Source: Pyrinomonadaceae bacterium MAG19_C2-C3
GTDB lineage: Bacteria; Acidobacteriota; Blastocatellia; Pyrinomonadales; Pyrinomonadaceae
Length of the DNA stretch: 64,000 nt
Assembly: GCA_024330265.1 (NCBI GenBank)
Contig: JANDLT010000013.1
Location: 33,937 to 97,936 of the forward strand
Direction of reading: 5' to 3'
Position 1 is the stretch's first letter; the number at the start of each line of letters is the position of its first letter. The position numbers and the translations under genes were made by a program. This document shows, piece by piece, positions 50,405 to 57,040 of this stretch. Below the pieces are notes generated by a model. The model saw nothing but the letters and a program-made list of their open reading frames with translations. It had not been told where the DNA came from and did not search any database.

Positions 50405-50747
50405 AAGCCCGCACGCTTTGGGTGCTAAGGGCGCGTAGCCTGTCGGTTTCAGCCCGTAAATTTTCAAGTTCTTGATTCGCTTCATTTAATTCCTCTTTCG
50501 CGTTTGCCGCTTCCAACTTCGCCGCAGCTACTTCGCCTTGCGCTTTAGCTTGTTCAAGCCTTGCTGCCTGCTCATTGGCTTTAAGCTTGTCTATGGTGCT
50601 GCGGTAGTTCCCATCGTGGATGCTGCCCGCAACATTCCAGATCAGAATCGTTAATAGCGTGATAATAACGGCAATCGTTATCAACTTAGCTTTCAACGAC
50701 ATCCCATTCCATCGCGCTATTGCGGCATCTTTACTTTGCTTGAGCAT
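50274..50747 (-). CDS. i-spanin-like membrane-anchored coiled-coil protein
   Basis: A 157-residue protein. One N-terminal span (LITIAVIITLLTILIWNVAG) is followed by a periplasmic coiled coil rich in Ala, Glu and Lys (about 50-120). This is the layout of inner-membrane spanin subunits. It starts 17 nt inside the endolysin gene and overlaps the following spanin-like gene, so the three form a lysis cassette. Confidence 0.6.
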   Translation of the reverse strand: MLKQSKDAAIARWNGMSLKAKLITIAVIITLLTILIWNVAGSIHDGNYRSTIDKLKANEQAARLEQAKAQGEVAAAKLEAANAKEELNEANQELENLRAETDRLRALSTQSVRAYEQAKKRPMRRTVITGDITDDDIRAAIERARAANANATAAHDH

Positions 50748-51834
50748 GGTTATCCTCCGCCGATTTCACTTCCGCCGGTCGCAAAACAACATCATGTAAA
50801 CCGGGATTCGACTTGATTCGCGCTAGCTCAAGCGTTAAGGCGTTAGCGCGCTTTTCCCGCGCATTCGTTAAGATCACTTTTGAAATTTGGTAGGAGATAT
50901 AGGCGATGCCGGTTAGCGCAACGCCAGCGATGATAATGAGCGCGAGATATGGCTTTATGGGGTCGGGAATTGTTACGCCGGTAAACGATGCGGTAATCGT
51001 CGATAAGCTTATGCCTGCGCCCGTCAGTGCCGCGTACTTCGTCGCCAGCCAACCTTTAGGCGTTGTGGAATCAGCAGGTGCTATTGATTCAACGAATTTA
51101 GTTTCCAAGGGGATACTTGGCATAGGCGGAGCAGGTGTAACTTCGACAACCGGAATCGAAGTCACTTCCTGCTCCACAACCTGCACTGGCGTTGTCTGCT
51201 CCGGAGCTTCATCCGCCGCCAGTTCGTTGCGTGGTGCATCTTGTGGAATTAATGCGGTACGTAATGCCAACTCAAACTTCTTAGCGTAACCATCGATCAG
51301 ATCGGCTTCATCGGTACCGTTAATAATTTTGCGGGCGTTGAAGTAATCCCGTTTAGCACCGCTGATATAATGGCTCAGCCGCCTGCCCGTGAACCATCCA
51401 CCACGCATGCCTGCGCTCATCACTTTGTACGAATCGGATGGTGCGAGTACGGAATCAGGATCAGCAACAAAGTTACCGCCGATCTCCCGTGCCGCGCGGG
51501 TATAGTTAGCGCGACCGGTTAGTTGAACGTAGCCTCTACCGCGAAAACGGTAGCCATCGCCAGGCTGTGTGTTGCCCAGATTCCGCCCTTTGCGAGTTCC
51601 GGTTTCGTATTGGTTGAAATAGCTTCTGCTTCCGTATTCATGGATTGGCAGGTATGTATCCGCGCATTCGCGTTTAACCGTAGCGAGCATGTACGCAAAC
51701 CAACGCACATCGGTAATGTGCGGATCGGCTTCCATAAAATCGAGCAGGTCTTCCAGCGCGGACACCTGACTTTGAGTCAGACCGCCGAACTGTTGTCGGT
51801 ATAAATCGAAGAATTTTTTGCGACTAAATTCCAT
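50731..51834 (-). CDS. GH19-type endolysin with C-terminal membrane segments
   Basis: A 367-residue protein. The GH19 chitinase-like lysozyme domain covers about residues 1-200: WFAYMLATVKRECADTYLPI (catalytic Glu56), SYFNQYETGTRKGRNLGN and GDGYRFRGRGYVQLTGRANY. A Pro/Thr/Val linker follows. About residues 265-320 hold two hydrophobic stretches (LTGAGISLSTITASFTGVTI, PYLALIIIAGVALTGIAYIS). The membrane anchor is unusual for GH19 endolysins and suggests an enzyme held in the membrane until holin triggering. Confidence 0.85.
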   Translation of the reverse strand: MEFSRKKFFDLYRQQFGGLTQSQVSALEDLLDFMEADPHITDVRWFAYMLATVKRECADTYLPIHEYGSRSYFNQYETGTRKGRNLGNTQPGDGYRFRGRGYVQLTGRANYTRAAREIGGNFVADPDSVLAPSDSYKVMSAGMRGGWFTGRRLSHYISGAKRDYFNARKIINGTDEADLIDGYAKKFELALRTALIPQDAPRNELAADEAPEQTTPVQVVEQEVTSIPVVEVTPAPPMPSIPLETKFVESIAPADSTTPKGWLATKYAALTGAGISLSTITASFTGVTIPDPIKPYLALIIIAGVALTGIAYISYQISKVILTNAREKRANALTLELARIKSNPGLHDVVLRPAEVKSAEDNHAQAK

Positions 51835-51865
51835 AGTAAATGGAATCTAGCGCATGGACGGAGAG

Positions 51866-51901
51866 GTGCTCGGCGTGGATTTCAAGCCCCACACCGAGCA
51901 C
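51866..51901 (-). terminator. Hairpin before the endolysin gene
   Basis: A 13-bp arm pair with one G-U pair (GTGCTCGGCGTGG with CCACACCGAGCAC), with its near edge 31 bp upstream of the endolysin start. It lacks a T run, so it may attenuate rather than end transcription. Confidence 0.5.
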
Positions 51902-51955
51902 TCGTTAGGAAGGAAACATGAACGGACTGCAGATTAACCTGCGCTTGCATAGCTG

Positions 51956-52261
51956 CTAACTTCTCGTCGCAAGCCCATCGCGCTGCAACTGATAATTCTT
52001 ACGTGCGCGAAAGTAGCGTCCAACGCCAACTAACACGAGCACTGCCGCGCCAAACACATAGTAAACCGACGGCGTAAACACGAATAGCGCGAAACCTAAA
52101 CCGATGATCGCGCTGACGATTACATTCTTTTTCGCGAGGTACTTTTTGTTTTCATCGCGAAACCATCGGTTAGCCTCTTTCCATCCGATGGATGATTTCA
52201 CATCCGCATAAACGCCGAATGCGTAAACCGCGATTGCAATTAACATGATGATAAATTTCAT
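51956..52261 (-). CDS. Multi-span small membrane protein, holin candidate
   Basis: 101 residues with an N-terminal span (IIMLIAIAVYAFGVYAD) and two more (NVIVSAIIGLGFALFVFTPS, YYVFGAAVLVLVGVGRYF), then a basic tail. Size, spans and place directly before the endolysin fit a holin. The ribosome binding site GGAGG (52269-52273) is inside a 13-bp hairpin ending 2 nt before the ATG, so translation should depend on opening that stem. Confidence 0.6.
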   Translation of the reverse strand: MKFIIMLIAIAVYAFGVYADVKSSIGWKEANRWFRDENKKYLAKKNVIVSAIIGLGFALFVFTPSVYYVFGAAVLVLVGVGRYFRARKNYQLQRDGLATRS

Positions 52262-52263
52262 TT

Positions 52264-52300
52264 CGATTCCTCCGAGATTGAAAGTAACTCGGAGGAATCG
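52264..52300 (-). promoter_or_regulatory. Hairpin that sequesters the ribosome binding site of gene 52261
   Basis: A perfect 13-bp stem (CGATTCCTCCGAG at 52264-52276 with its complement at 52288-52300) has an 11-nt loop. The 3' arm on the minus strand contains the GGAGG of the next gene. The upstream gene stops at 52306, only 5 nt before the stem, so ribosomes finishing it could melt the hairpin. Confidence 0.65.
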
Positions 52301-52305
52301 AGGTG

Positions 52306-52497
52306 CTAGCGGATGTTGTCCCGCAATGAATCGTAGTGATGATGTGCTGGGTCACTAAGCTTTATAAGCTTTGCCATATCCTCTTTCGCTTTTTGGTCTT
52401 CGCGCTTAACAACGTACCGAACCCCCAGCGCAAATAAAACCGCAGATATAATTAAAAGAATCACTACCGCTATCAAGATTGCAAATTCCATAATCAT
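52306..52497 (-). CDS. Single-span small membrane protein, holin or antiholin candidate
   Basis: 63 residues with one hydrophobic helix (ILIAVVILLIISAVLFALGV) and a charged cytoplasmic tail (KREDQKAKEDMAKLIK). It overlaps the preceding stop by 4 nt and its stop lies at the foot of the hairpin controlling the next gene. The pair may be a holin/antiholin couple, which is inference from size and order. Confidence 0.55.
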   Translation of the reverse strand: MIMEFAILIAVVILLIISAVLFALGVRYVVKREDQKAKEDMAKLIKLSDPAHHHYDSLRDNIR

Positions 52498-52793
52498 TTA
52501 TCCAATCCCGTTATCTTTTCGCACGCAGCCGGGCGAGTGCGAATGTAGTTCTCCCATTCCGCCGGATCGATGATGTTACGGACGTCATCGGGCATTTCAG
52601 GCGGATCGCCAACCCTAAACGGATAAGTGTTTTCTTTCGCCGCTTTGAGCAAACGCTCAAGGGTAATTATCAAATCTTTCCGGTTACACGGATTAATTAG
52701 AATGCAATCTGCCGCGTTCGATTCAACGGCAAAGCCAATATCGCCGCGCGGTGATAAATGAATTTTTACGAATGTTGTTTCGGTCATAGTCAA
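52494..52793 (-). CDS. Hypothetical phage protein
   Basis: 99 residues, soluble, with FVKIHLSPRGDIGFAVESNA and PPEMPDDVRNIIDPAEWENY. AAGGAG lies upstream; ATG 52787 is an alternative start. No family recognised. Confidence 0.55.
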   Translation of the reverse strand: MTMTETTFVKIHLSPRGDIGFAVESNAADCILINPCNRKDLIITLERLLKAAKENTYPFRVGDPPEMPDDVRNIIDPAEWENYIRTRPAACEKITGLDK

Positions 52794-52807
52794 CTCCTTG
52801 CTTAAAT

Positions 52808-52842
52808 ACTAAGGGCGAATGTTAAGTACATTCGCCCTTAGT
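52808..52842 (-). terminator. Strong hairpin terminator
   Basis: A perfect 15-bp stem (ACTAAGGGCGAATGT) with a 5-nt loop lies 2 bp after the stop of gene 52845. On the minus strand it is followed by ATTTAAG rather than a clean T run. Confidence 0.65.
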
Positions 52843-52844
52843 AT

Positions 52845-53174
52845 TTACTTACCGCCGTTGTGGATACGCTCGACGGTTGCTATCACATGATTTATATCCG
52901 CCGGTGCATCCTTATAGATTTCCTGCAGGTCAACGACTGGCGCTTCTACCGCTAGCATTACCGGTTGTACAGGCGCGTAATAATTCAACTGGCAAAGATA
53001 AATACTGCGAGTGCGGGTGATATTTTCGATTTCGTCATCGGTTAACTCCCACCGCGAAAGAAACGCTTGATCATCAACGCGAATCGCCGGTAGCACACCA
53101 TGTACGTCTTGATTTTCACCTACATTTATTTCACTTAATTCCAACCCCGGAATCACAGGTGATACTGGTCGCAT
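52845..53174 (-). CDS. Hypothetical phage protein
   Basis: 109 residues from ATG 53174, with AAGGAG 9 nt upstream; the longer frame to 53261 overlaps the regulator gene. Acidic, mixed fold (LELSEINVGENQDVHGVLPA, FLSRWELTDDEIENITRTRS IYL). No family recognised. Confidence 0.55.
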   Translation of the reverse strand: MRPVSPVIPGLELSEINVGENQDVHGVLPAIRVDDQAFLSRWELTDDEIENITRTRSIYLCQLNYYAPVQPVMLAVEAPVVDLQEIYKDAPADINHVIATVERIHNGGK

Positions 53175-53187
53175 AATTTCAAACTCC

Positions 53188-54015
53188 TTATTTAACCGCG
53201 TTACGCGCATCGCTGCGCCGCTTGCTGACACCCCGCCCATCCCCATCCCACGCAATATCAATAGCGCGCTCGATAGCCAATCCCAATGTTGGCAGGTTTT
53301 CTTTCTCCTGCAGCTTGATCAACTTGGCTTTCGATTCGTATGCGATGGATGCCGATATAAATTCCGTGCGAGTAACTACAGGGCGCACTACCGCCGGTGT
53401 ACCGCTTGATTCGGCTAAAGCCGGCTCGATGTCCGTTCCTTCTTCCCGTTTACGATCAGCAAGCGATTGGCAGAATTGTTGAATTTGAACCGTTGATTTG
53501 TCATGCAAAATATCCAAAGCAACATCGTAAGCGCGATCAGGATCGCGTTCTTTTGAAATCAATTCCGCGACCGACCAATCGATTCCATCTGGCAACATGA
53601 CAGCCACGGAGCCAACCTCCGCGCCTGTCATTCTTTCAGCTACGATTGGTGCAAGTACTCGTACTACCGCAACATCGTTACGAAGCGTGCGCTCGCTTAC
53701 ACCGGTTTGCGCGGCGATCTGGCGCATAGCTTTACCGCGCTCCGCTTGTAGGTTCGTGTGTGTGCCGGCAAGCCGTGATGCTTCGGCGCGGTCATCGATG
53801 CGCGTTTGTATTTCAAGTCCACATAGCCCGCGCAGCCAGCCGGCACGCTTTTCGACTTGTGAAACGTAAACGATAGTTTCGATTAACTCTTCGTCGGTCA
53901 TATCACCGACCCGCTTTGCGATATCAGAATAGCTTTCAGCCGCTATCCGGCTAACGTCTAACATCTCGCCAAGTTCAGCACTAACCACTCTTTGAATTTG
54001 TAATTGTTCGCTCAT
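53188..54015 (-). CDS. Helix-turn-helix DNA-binding protein, ParB/KorB-like
   Basis: A 275-residue protein. The central part (RGKAMRQIAAQTGVSERTLR NDV, about residues 93-115) is a clear helix-turn-helix, with flanking helices as in ParB/KorB-type proteins. A polar, partly disordered C-terminal region follows. No ParA or recognisable parS is nearby, so a transcriptional role in the phage is more likely than partition. Good ribosome binding site AGGAAG. Confidence 0.65.
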   Translation of the reverse strand: MSEQLQIQRVVSAELGEMLDVSRIAAESYSDIAKRVGDMTDEELIETIVYVSQVEKRAGWLRGLCGLEIQTRIDDRAEASRLAGTHTNLQAERGKAMRQIAAQTGVSERTLRNDVAVVRVLAPIVAERMTGAEVGSVAVMLPDGIDWSVAELISKERDPDRAYDVALDILHDKSTVQIQQFCQSLADRKREEGTDIEPALAESSGTPAVVRPVVTRTEFISASIAYESKAKLIKLQEKENLPTLGLAIERAIDIAWDGDGRGVSKRRSDARNAVK

Positions 54016-54341
54016 AATTTCACTTCCTTAATCAAAAAATAATTTCTTTCCTCGACGGTACATCTCGCACCGTACGAATAAACCTCCCGCCCCGTATGCC
54101 GGTAATCGATAATTTTCGATTCGCGCAAATGCGATATCGCGTTGATGAATCCCGTATCTTCACTCGAATACCCGCACGCATCCGCAATTCCATCGTGCGT
54201 GATAGTACCGCCTGCTATTACCACGACGATTTCACCACGTAGTTTTTCGTGGTGAATCGTAGGTGCAACCCGCCGTTTTTCCGCCGGCGTTTCCGAAAGC
54301 TTGCGCCGTGCATAATCCGAATTGAGATATCTATTTTGCAT
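54012..54341 (-). CDS. Putative winged-helix protein
   Basis: A 109-residue protein. ITHDGIADACGYSSEDTGFI and INAISHLRESKIIDYRHTGR look like a winged helix with the YRHTGR wing. It may be a small regulator. It overlaps the next gene by 4 nt and the preceding gene by 11 nt. Confidence 0.55.
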   Translation of the reverse strand: MQNRYLNSDYARRKLSETPAEKRRVAPTIHHEKLRGEIVVVIAGGTITHDGIADACGYSSEDTGFINAISHLRESKIIDYRHTGREVYSYGARCTVEERNYFLIKEVKL

Positions 54342-54564
54342 TCGGGTTTACCTCATTCGGATTTACCTCATTCGTTAAACCACAAGCTTGTGATGAAAAC
54401 GAGACTGATGTGTTTCGCTCCTTCGCCATCAACCGCCGGGACCACCACTCAATCGAATTCGCTAATATCGAAAACAATTCTCCATACGTCAAATCGTGCT
54501 TTTCTATGATCGCGGTAATCGCCCGTCGGATTTCAATTGATGCGGCTTTCGTACATTTTGTCAT
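54331..54564 (-). CDS. Small hypothetical protein with repeated C-terminus
   Basis: 77 residues, mainly helical (SIEIRRAITAIIEKHDLTYG). The last residues repeat NEVNPNEVNPN because two copies of the DNA word TTTACCTCAT (54347-54356 and 54362-54371) lie in frame. The repeat may exist for its DNA role rather than for the protein. Confidence 0.5.
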   Translation of the reverse strand: MTKCTKAASIEIRRAITAIIEKHDLTYGELFSILANSIEWWSRRLMAKERNTSVSFSSQACGLTNEVNPNEVNPNAK

Positions 54565-54944
54565 AATGTTTTCACTGCCCTCTTTCGTGGTACTTTCGGG
54601 CGCACTGGCGTTGCGCGTAATTCCAAAATATCGATATTGTAAAGTGCTTTCAAAAGCTTTTTACGAAGCGGATAATCGCGCGACACCCACCCACCCTTGG
54701 CATCGGCTACAACCGATTTACCGTTTTCGGTATAACGAAAATCACCGGTGTACCTACCGATTTTTACACCGTTAATTTCAAAATCGAATCGTGGTTGCAA
54801 CTCCAAATCACTAATCTCGCCAGCTAGTTGCCGCATTTTTAATTCGTTGTAGAATACCGCTTCGAGTTTTGAATCGAATGTGATCCCGTCGATGACAGTT
54901 TTAACGGCGCCGGATTTACCCCGGCGCCGTCTTAACCCTGCCAT
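54561..54944 (-). CDS. DUF1064 family protein, PD-(D/E)XK nuclease-like
   Basis: 127 residues from ATG 54944, with AAGGGG 7 nt upstream. The core FDSKLEAVFYNELKMRQLAG, LQPRFDFEINGVKIGRYTGD and SVVADAKGGWVSRDYPLRKK LL fits DUF1064. The D...(V)xDAKG pair gives a PD-(D/E)XK-like active site. Such proteins are common in phage replication regions, where a Holliday-junction or single-strand nuclease role is suspected. Confidence 0.75.
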   Translation of the reverse strand: MAGLRRRRGKSGAVKTVIDGITFDSKLEAVFYNELKMRQLAGEISDLELQPRFDFEINGVKIGRYTGDFRYTENGKSVVADAKGGWVSRDYPLRKKLLKALYNIDILELRATPVRPKVPRKRAVKTL

Positions 54945-55028
54945 CCCAAAACCCCTTGTGCTTTTCATGTAAATACACACAAGAACATTTTTAGGGCAGT
55001 GTCAATTTTTATTTTCACAGTCAAAACG

Positions 55029-55063
55029 AAAACCGCCACCTGCGTTATGCAAGTGACGGTTTT
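55029..55063 (-). terminator. Terminator after gene 55091
   Basis: A 15-bp stem with two G-U pairs (55029-55043 with 55049-55063) on the minus strand, followed by CGTTTTG. Confidence 0.7.
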
Positions 55064-55085
55064 ACCTCATCGTCGAATGAGGTAA
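55062..55085. promoter_or_regulatory. Dyad TTACCTCAT-N6-ATGAGGTAA
   Basis: Perfect 9-bp arms. The same word recurs at 54347, 54362, 56994-57011 and 57026. This site lies upstream of the DUF1064 gene, near a TTGACA box on the minus strand (55005-55000), and is a candidate operator. Confidence 0.5.
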
Positions 55086-55090
55086 TTCAA

Positions 55091-55462
55091 CTATGATTCA
55101 TCGCCAAACCGATTTCCTTGGTGTTCCCACAAATCCAACATCGCATTTTGTAAATTCGATGACATGTTTTGCGGTGTAAAAATCATAGCGTCGTTAGCGG
55201 AAAATGTTAGCGATGCTACGCTTTCGTAATCCACGTAACCTTCCATTTTCCATTCGTCGTGATAATCGAATCCCCGCAAAATCCATATCCCGATTCCCTT
55301 AAAACCGTTACATACCGCGTAGTGTGTAAAATCGTCGCTACCAAAATCGATTTTAGTTTGATCGATTACATCGCCAATTAAATAGAATTCGGGCGATTCA
55401 AGATTAGGATCGTCGATATCGTAGTTTGGTTTGTTTCGTTTGTATGTAGGTTCGATGCTCAT
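55091..55462 (-). CDS. Hypothetical phage protein
   Basis: 123 residues from ATG 55462. The protein is acidic, with YDIDDPNLESPEFYLIGDVI, GFKGIGIWILRGFDYHDEWK and a helical C-terminus (NLQNAMLDLWEHQGN). No family recognised. It has its own terminator and lies back to back with the plus-strand cargo genes. Confidence 0.5.
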   Translation of the reverse strand: MSIEPTYKRNKPNYDIDDPNLESPEFYLIGDVIDQTKIDFGSDDFTHYAVCNGFKGIGIWILRGFDYHDEWKMEGYVDYESVASLTFSANDAMIFTPQNMSSNLQNAMLDLWEHQGNRFGDES

Positions 55463-55789
55463 AGGTACTACCGACTGCCTTGCACACTTCGCTACTGCGC
55501 TATTTGTTTTAGTAAATGGTATGCATGGGTAACTGCGTTGATATGTCGGGTTTTGCGTAAAGCTTTTATACGCCTGCACATTAACTGAATTTTATCCGGT
55601 TTCAGTGGGAAATACCGACACATGTATTTTGCACGTTATTTACTTGCGCGACGATAGCTTGTGCGTCGGTTTTAGCGCGATATCAGCAGTGTAAATAAAA
55701 ATCTTTACCCGCAAAATTAACCTCGCATTTTGTCATGTTCGGTGGTAGTGTGCGTCCGCTTTTTCATCCTCACGATCAAGGTTTTAGGT

Positions 55790-56479
55790 ATGAATCCAAA
55801 CTACGTCCCACCACAACCTATTTACTCCGCACCACCACCGCAACAACAAACATCAGGATTCGCGGTTGCTAGTTTGGTTTTAGGAATTCTAACGTGGCTT
55901 GGTGGCGCAATATGCGGCGCGGGGATTGCCGCCGTTATTTGCGGGCACATCGCGCTCTCCGCGATCAAGCATGGTGGTGGGCGCGTAGGTGGTCGCGGTG
56001 TTGCATTAGCAGGTTTGGTTCTAGGATATATTTCGGTCGTGGTTGGTGGTGTAATTCTCGCGTTTTTCTTAGGGCTTGTGGGGTTAGGCGCAAAGATTTC
56101 AAGCGATGAGCAGGCGCGTCTCATGGGCGAAATCGCAGTCGATCAGCAAGTCGCAAATGATCGAGCGGTGAAGGATGCCGATGATTTGAAGCAGAGAAAT
56201 GCGGCAATCGGCGGGCTTGAACAGTTTGTTGGGACTTATCAAGACGTTTCATCGACTATTAGCATCGCGATAGAGAATGATGTTTTGAAAACATCGACAA
56301 CATACAACGATCAAACGTGCGTATTACAAATAATCGAAAAAGATCGTTTTGTGTACAAACGATGTAAGACGGGCGTTGCAAATGCGAAGATGGAATTTAA
56401 CCGAAATCAAGCGGGCGACATTATTGGGATGACGTTACAAGTTCCAAGTAAAAACGTATTCTGCAAAAAACTTTATTAA
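55790..56479 (+). CDS. DUF4190-containing membrane protein (phage cargo)
   Basis: 229 residues from ATG 55790. A Pro/Gln-rich N-terminus is followed by two membrane spans of DUF4190 type (SGFAVASLVLGILTWLGGAI and GVALAGLVLGYISVVVGGVI, about 25-110). A periplasmic or cytosolic domain of about 110 residues contains VLQIIEKDRFVYKRCKTG. Plus-strand orientation, opposite to all neighbouring phage genes, marks it as a lysogenic cargo gene. Confidence 0.75.
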   Translation: MNPNYVPPQPIYSAPPPQQQTSGFAVASLVLGILTWLGGAICGAGIAAVICGHIALSAIKHGGGRVGGRGVALAGLVLGYISVVVGGVILAFFLGLVGLGAKISSDEQARLMGEIAVDQQVANDRAVKDADDLKQRNAAIGGLEQFVGTYQDVSSTISIAIENDVLKTSTTYNDQTCVLQIIEKDRFVYKRCKTGVANAKMEFNRNQAGDIIGMTLQVPSKNVFCKKLY

Positions 56480-56497
56480 GCGTTATGGAGATTAACT

Positions 56498-56932
56498 ATG
56501 AAAACTAAATTTGTTCTTCTTGTCATAGCGGTTATAAGCATGTTGCCCGTAGCATCCGCGCAACGTCGCGCAGCGGCAGTTGATCCGTCCGGCGTATATA
56601 TGACACGCGAAGGAAACGGTCAGCTAGCAACTGCAGGGCAGTTTGGTAGTCTCGAGCTAACTAAAAACGGCTCTAAATACACTGGCGCGGTGCATATAAC
56701 ATCAAAGGGAATTAGACCGCCGGTCGGGTATAAATTTACTCAAACATCAGTTGTTTCTAACCGGCTAATCGCTACTACAGAAACGCAAGGCGGCAAGTAT
56801 TACAAATTTGATGGCGTGATCCGGGGGCAGGGCTACAATTTGACTATTGATGGCGATCTTACAGAATTTAGATCGGGAAAACTTTTCAAGAAAACGCGAT
56901 TGAAGTTATCGTTGGAAAATGCCGTAGACTAA
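56498..56932 (+). CDS. Secreted hypothetical protein (phage cargo)
   Basis: A 144-residue protein. The signal peptide LLVIAVISMLPVASAQ is followed by a small beta-rich domain (LELTKNGSKYTGAVHITSKG, NRLIATTETQGGKYYKFDGV). It starts 18 bp after the DUF4190 gene and shares its terminator, so the two form an operon. Its role is unknown; envelope modification of the lysogen is a reasonable guess. Confidence 0.7.
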   Translation: MKTKFVLLVIAVISMLPVASAQRRAAAVDPSGVYMTREGNGQLATAGQFGSLELTKNGSKYTGAVHITSKGIRPPVGYKFTQTSVVSNRLIATTETQGGKYYKFDGVIRGQGYNLTIDGDLTEFRSGKLFKKTRLKLSLENAVD

Positions 56933-56947
56933 TACCTTACAACGGGA

Positions 56948-56983
56948 AAAGGGCGGATGTTCATGCATGAACATCCGCCCTTT
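56948..56983. terminator. 36-bp perfect palindrome, terminator of the cargo operon
   Basis: AAAGGGCGGATGTTCATG and its exact complement abut without a loop. It lies 15 bp after the secreted protein's stop and would work from both directions. Confidence 0.8.
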
Positions 56984-56993
56984 GTGTTTTGGT

Positions 56994-57035
56994 TTTACCT
57001 CATGAGGTAAACCCACGCCCTTCGGTTTACCTCAT
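56994..57035. promoter_or_regulatory. Perfect palindrome TTTACCTCATGAGGTAAA plus third half-site
   Basis: An 18-bp palindrome (56994-57011) is followed by GGTTTACCTCAT (57024-57035), which forms a 12-bp inverted repeat with the right half of the palindrome. It lies between convergent genes, just after the primase-helicase stop, so it may act as a binding site or as a hairpin. Confidence 0.5.
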
Positions 57036-57040
57036 CTGCG

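Noticed and set aside
53188..54015. Plasmid-type partition system (ParB-like protein)
   Set aside because: No ParA-like gene and no clear parS cluster are present; a phage regulator is simpler.
48141..54341. Hidden defence or toxin-antitoxin system among the small genes
   Set aside because: None of the small proteins shows a known toxin, antitoxin, nuclease or nucleotide-signalling motif. They fit lysis, regulation and unknown phage functions.
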